Shown here piece after piece: positions 17,948-20,767 of a stretch of DNA of 20,767 nucleotides (position 1 is its first letter; each line of letters opens with the position of its first letter). The notes under the pieces are model-generated. The model was not told the origin of the DNA, did not search any database, and saw only the letters and a list, made by a program, of their open reading frames with translations. The position numbers and the translations under genes were made by a program. Origin of the DNA: Silene noctiflora (lineage: Eukaryota; Streptophyta; Magnoliopsida; Caryophyllales; Caryophyllaceae); contig VHZZ01001949.1 of assembly GCA_009801015.1 (NCBI GenBank), positions 41,885 to 62,651 of the forward strand, in the 5' to 3' direction.

Positions 17948-18228
17948 CTTCCTCCGTTTCATAATATAGGTCGTTTCAGTAGATTGCACATAAATTAAAA
18001 AAGACTTTGGAAAAGTTAAATTACAGTATAATTTAGGTATAACCATTGACCTTTGGAAATAAAAGAAAATACTTTTTGCACCAATCAAATGAATAAGAAA
18101 ACCTAGTTGTCATGTATGTGCACTCGATTAATTATTTTCTTCTCATAATACATAAGAAAATGCAAACCAATATATAAGAAAATATGTTACTTTTCTCTAA
18201 AACGACTTATATAATAAAACCGAGAGAG
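17948..18228. mobile_element. Stowaway MITE
   Basis: 281 bp, starting CTTCCTCCGTTTCATAATAT then AGGTCGTTT. It ends with the inverted counterpart AAAACGACTTATATAATAAA then ACCGAGAGAG. TA duplications lie at 17946-17947 and 18229-18230. CTCCCTCCGTTTCATAATA-type ends are classic plant Stowaway ends. Confidence 0.75.
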
Positions 18229-18268
18229 TATTGATTTGTGATTCATCTCACTTGTGGTTGATAATGGA

Positions 18269-19160
18269 GGGTTAAAATTAACTAGTTGTTCTTTCATGAA
18301 CGCAATTTGCTCTTTTATGGACTTTTTGCCATTAGTTTTCCATTAGTTACCCTTCACCCAAAAAAACAACATACACAAACACTCTCTAATTCTCTTTCTC
18401 ACAAATTTAATCAAATCTGTCAAATTAATCAATTATAGACGCTAATTCTCAGATTAATTAAGTAAGTTTTAATTTATTAACTCTGTATCAAATTTGGGGG
18501 ATTAGATTAATTTATACTAATGAAATTAGGGTTTGAAAAAAAATTATTATTAATGAATAATTGACAATGAAGAGGCGAACAATAGCAGCACATTCACATG
18601 AAGCATCAACTTGGTTACTTGGATGCTCCGCAATCGAAAGCATTGACTTGAATCTTGTGCATAAGTTCTTGCTAATTAGCCTTCTCCCAATATACTCACA
18701 TTGCTCTCAAAGCCTACCAACAATCAGATGATAATTAAGAAGTGACCCAATTAAATCAGTTGAGTATGAAAAACAAACCCGCTGTTTGCAAACCAACAGA
18801 CCAGGTCGTCACACCACGCGAACTCTCGCTTGCGCGAATTGCCGGCTATCGCCAGCCACCACAGTCGTGTGTCACTGCCTTTTGGCGGATCTGGGAGAGG
18901 AGAGGGGGGTGGTTGGTTTGTGCGGGGATGCTCCGGTGGGTGGGTTTCAGTGTATAGGAGGGGACGGTGGTGTATGGTGGTTGTACGTGGTGGTTGGTGG
19001 CCAATGGTGGGTGGTTGTTTGAATGCCTAATTTAAGAGAATTTGTTGATATTGTGATAAAATGAAAAAATGAGTGTAGAAATGATAAGGGTATAATGGTC
19101 ATTTATGTCCATGATTGAGTAAATCATGTACATGAATGAGCATGACCCTAAAATTATACC
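18269..19160. mobile_element. Large foldback element with long imperfect inverted ends (about 0.9 kb)
   Basis: The left end contains TTTCATGAACGCAATTTGCT, then TATGGAC and GCCATTAG. The right end read in reverse has TTCATGTACATGATTTACTC, then ATGGAC and ACCATTA. The match extends about 60 bp at roughly 60-70 percent by eye. Between them are AT-rich sequence and a G-rich, GGTGGT-type stretch at 18885-19020 that creates Gly/Val/Trp-rich ORFs without known domains. This might be a MULE-like or other foldback transposon. No clean target duplication was seen. Confidence 0.45.
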
Positions 19161-20172
19161 AACATTTGTCACATTCTTGATTAAAATATCATTTTACTCG
19201 TTCTTAGTTTTAATCTCACCTTTGCCGTTATTATTGATTTAGAAAACCCAATTTTCTCTAATTGTTGTAGCTAATCTATTTCTTTGCTTTAATTTGCACA
19301 TTTAGATTTTAGTGATGAAATTTTCCTTTTCTGGGGCTCGACCTTACTTGCCATTTACTACTTGTTTATTATATTAAGGTTATATACATTGTTAACTAAA
19401 AAAAAAGATTATATATATACATTGTCAATTTGCTAGTTATAAATAGCGACATAATAGCGACATTTGAAGCTAGTCAGATTTTGGTTTCTGGTACGCATGG
19501 TGCACTTTGGAGATGCCCATGGCATCCTTGCATCTCTTCTTCTCTTCTAGTCTTCTTGTTTCCGGCTTAGCTTCCTCTTGTTGACTTGAGTTACATGCCT
19601 TGTGCCATTTAATTTAGGGTGGATTATCCACAGGGTGACGGTGAGATTATCATCACGTATCAATGGCACAACAGTGAATGCTTCCATTTCGACCCTCCGT
19701 ATGCTTCCATCTCATTTCACGACATTAATTCCAGAAAATAACTATGAATAAGTGAGTTTACCCATTCGAAATTCTAAAGTATAGCACATTTATCAGCAAA
19801 ATCACTCAGCATTCAAGGTTTGAAGGAAAACAATAATGGCGATAACGATTAACTGAGAGGATGGTTTATTCATGCACATTCAGAAGCAAAAACACAAATA
19901 AACATAGGTCTGTACTGATGAATGCAACACATCAGTACACAAATCCAATAATCTGCATTTTCCATTATGCTTTATGGCAATATGACTCTTCACATTACCT
20001 CATATACTTGCCCCAATTTGGACATAGACTATGAAAGGTTTGTTTAAAAATGACTTGCACTTTTTTCTTTTCTGAAATCAACGTCTGTAAAAAAGTCAAC
20101 AATGCGAGGCGCTCAGGCAAGATTGTAAGAAGAGAAAAACACAGTAAAACAAGAAGCTAAAATAAGATTCAA
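19161..20172. other. Intergenic region and inferred 3' UTR of the small membrane-protein gene
   Basis: AT-rich. Contains an imperfect direct duplication TTATATACATTGT (about 19379-19392) and TATATATACATTGTCA (about 19412-19427). On the minus strand an AATAAA lies at 19865-19870, about 300 bp past the stop of the small gene, and may be its polyadenylation signal. No further gene was seen. Confidence 0.4.
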
Positions 20173-20287
20173 TCATTTCTTTGGGTCAGGCCCAACGTCT
20201 CGTGAACCAGTGTTGATATATGGTCCTCGGAAAGTTGCCTGAGGTGGCAATGGCTTTGATGAGTCGATCACAGGCTGCTTCTTTGCT
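20173..20287 (-). CDS. Small membrane protein, exon 2
   Basis: It encodes KEKQPVIDSSKPLPPQATFR, then GPYINTGSRDVGPDPKK and the TGA stop. The frame of this conserved tail requires the acceptor at 20288-20289. The stronger-looking CTCCAG 8 nt upstream (20296-20297) would shift the frame. Confidence 0.78.
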
Positions 20288-20467
20288 GATGTGCTGGAGG
20301 AAACAGGGCATCAAAATCAGTTTAAACTTTAAAGAAGCTATAACGAAAACAAAATAGTTGAATTACTCATTGGAGTTTACTTACGCCATATAGAAAGGAA
20401 ATGCTAAACCAGCAGAAGCAAAAGCTAGTAATCCTGCAGCTACTATAGCATTGCGTTTTCGGGACAT
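20173..20467 (-). CDS. Small conserved plant single-span membrane protein (65 aa), two exons
   Basis: Exon 1 is 20385-20467 (83 nt, donor GC|GTAAGT) and exon 2 is 20173-20287 (115 nt, acceptor CACATCAG). Joined they give 198 nt, or 65 aa plus TGA. The protein starts MSRKRNAIVAAG, has one hydrophobic segment (about residues 7-27, AIVAAGLLAFASAGLAFPFY), then a Lys-rich turn and a Pro-rich hydrophilic tail with KPLPPQATFRGPYINTGSRD, ending VGPDPKK. The positive N-terminus and single span fit a small organelle or endomembrane protein with the tail on one side; location is inference. I recall similar short proteins in many plants but know no assigned function. The start is chosen at MSRKR because the conserved sequence begins there, although the frame stays open upstream. 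Confidence 0.82.
20385..20467 (-). CDS. Small membrane protein, exon 1
   Basis: It encodes the basic N-terminus and the whole transmembrane segment, ending FPFYM plus GC of the next codon before the consensus donor GTAAGT. Just upstream, TTTTTCACAG (ending at 20521) could be a 5'-UTR acceptor, so a leader intron running off towards the window edge is possible. Confidence 0.83.
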
Positions 20468-20767
20468 CGGTAAAGGAGTACACCAAGATATATATGAAGT
20501 AAGATAAGACCTGAAGAGTTCTGTGAAAAAGAAAGAGGACACATAAATTGCATACGCCTTGCATAAAAATAAGTCATTCTTCACCTTTCATTATCAAAAA
20601 TCACTAGTCTAGAACACCTCTCACTTTGTGTAACTATTCTATAAGGATTATTGTGAAATGTAGGTCAAAGTTGAGTGATACGAAAATTGCGCGGAAGCGG
20701 TTTCAAAGAATAATGATAAATTATGAAAAAGGGATATTTGCTTCAAAATCTGGTAAGATCTCAAAAC

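Noticed and set aside
18742..19030. Overlapping plus-strand ORFs rich in Gly, Val and Trp
   Set aside because: Open frames in three registers over a GGTGGT-rich stretch are typical of low-complexity G-rich DNA.

Overview
This is a nuclear genomic segment of a flowering plant, probably a eudicot. Coding exons are short and separated by AT-rich introns with GT-AG ends. The intergenic DNA is full of short inverted-repeat transposons (Stowaway-, Tourist- and hAT-like), and the one large gene encodes a protein very close to plant serine/threonine phosphatase 5 (PP5/PAPP5). I cannot name the species. There is one ambiguous base (n) near position 176.

The main gene is PP5 on the minus strand. Its transcription start is inferred near 15.09 kb and its stop codon is at 2610-2612. 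I could join 13 coding exons with every reading phase agreeing, giving 1605 nt and 534 aa in the long form. The order is three TPR repeats (exons 1-4), a 156-nt in-frame exon encoding two hydrophobic segments (exon 5), then a complete PPP-family phosphatase domain (exons 6-13) with all the metal and catalytic motifs. Exon 5 is phase-neutral, so skipping it gives a 482-aa soluble protein. This matches the soluble/membrane isoform pair known for plant PP5. Other details of the gene are a GC-AG intron after exon 2, a 5'-UTR intron of 2.16 kb, a 9-codon uORF, and a telo-box in the first UTR exon.

A second, very small gene lies on the minus strand at the right end (20173-20467). It has two coding exons and encodes a 65-aa single-span membrane protein of a plant-conserved but, to my knowledge, uncharacterised type. 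Its 3' splice site is preceded 8 nt upstream by a competing AG.

The rest is mobile-element debris. Left flank: a small Stowaway-like element and, directly beside it, a hAT-like element with a perfect 8-bp target duplication around CCCGA-type repeats. PP5 introns: a MITE-like foldback in the 5'-UTR intron, a foldback in coding intron 1, and AGGCG-rich repeat units in intron 4. Between the two genes: a Stowaway-like element in the PP5 upstream region, nested foldbacks, two head-to-tail Tourist-like MITEs sharing one TAA, the 3' end of a dead LINE with an RNase H remnant and poly(A) tail, a probable tRNA-derived SINE head, another Stowaway, and a large foldback of about 0.9 kb. I found no rRNA, no intact tRNA and no CRISPR array. 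The most notable biology is the PP5 isoform switch. I did not find a clearly undescribed system.
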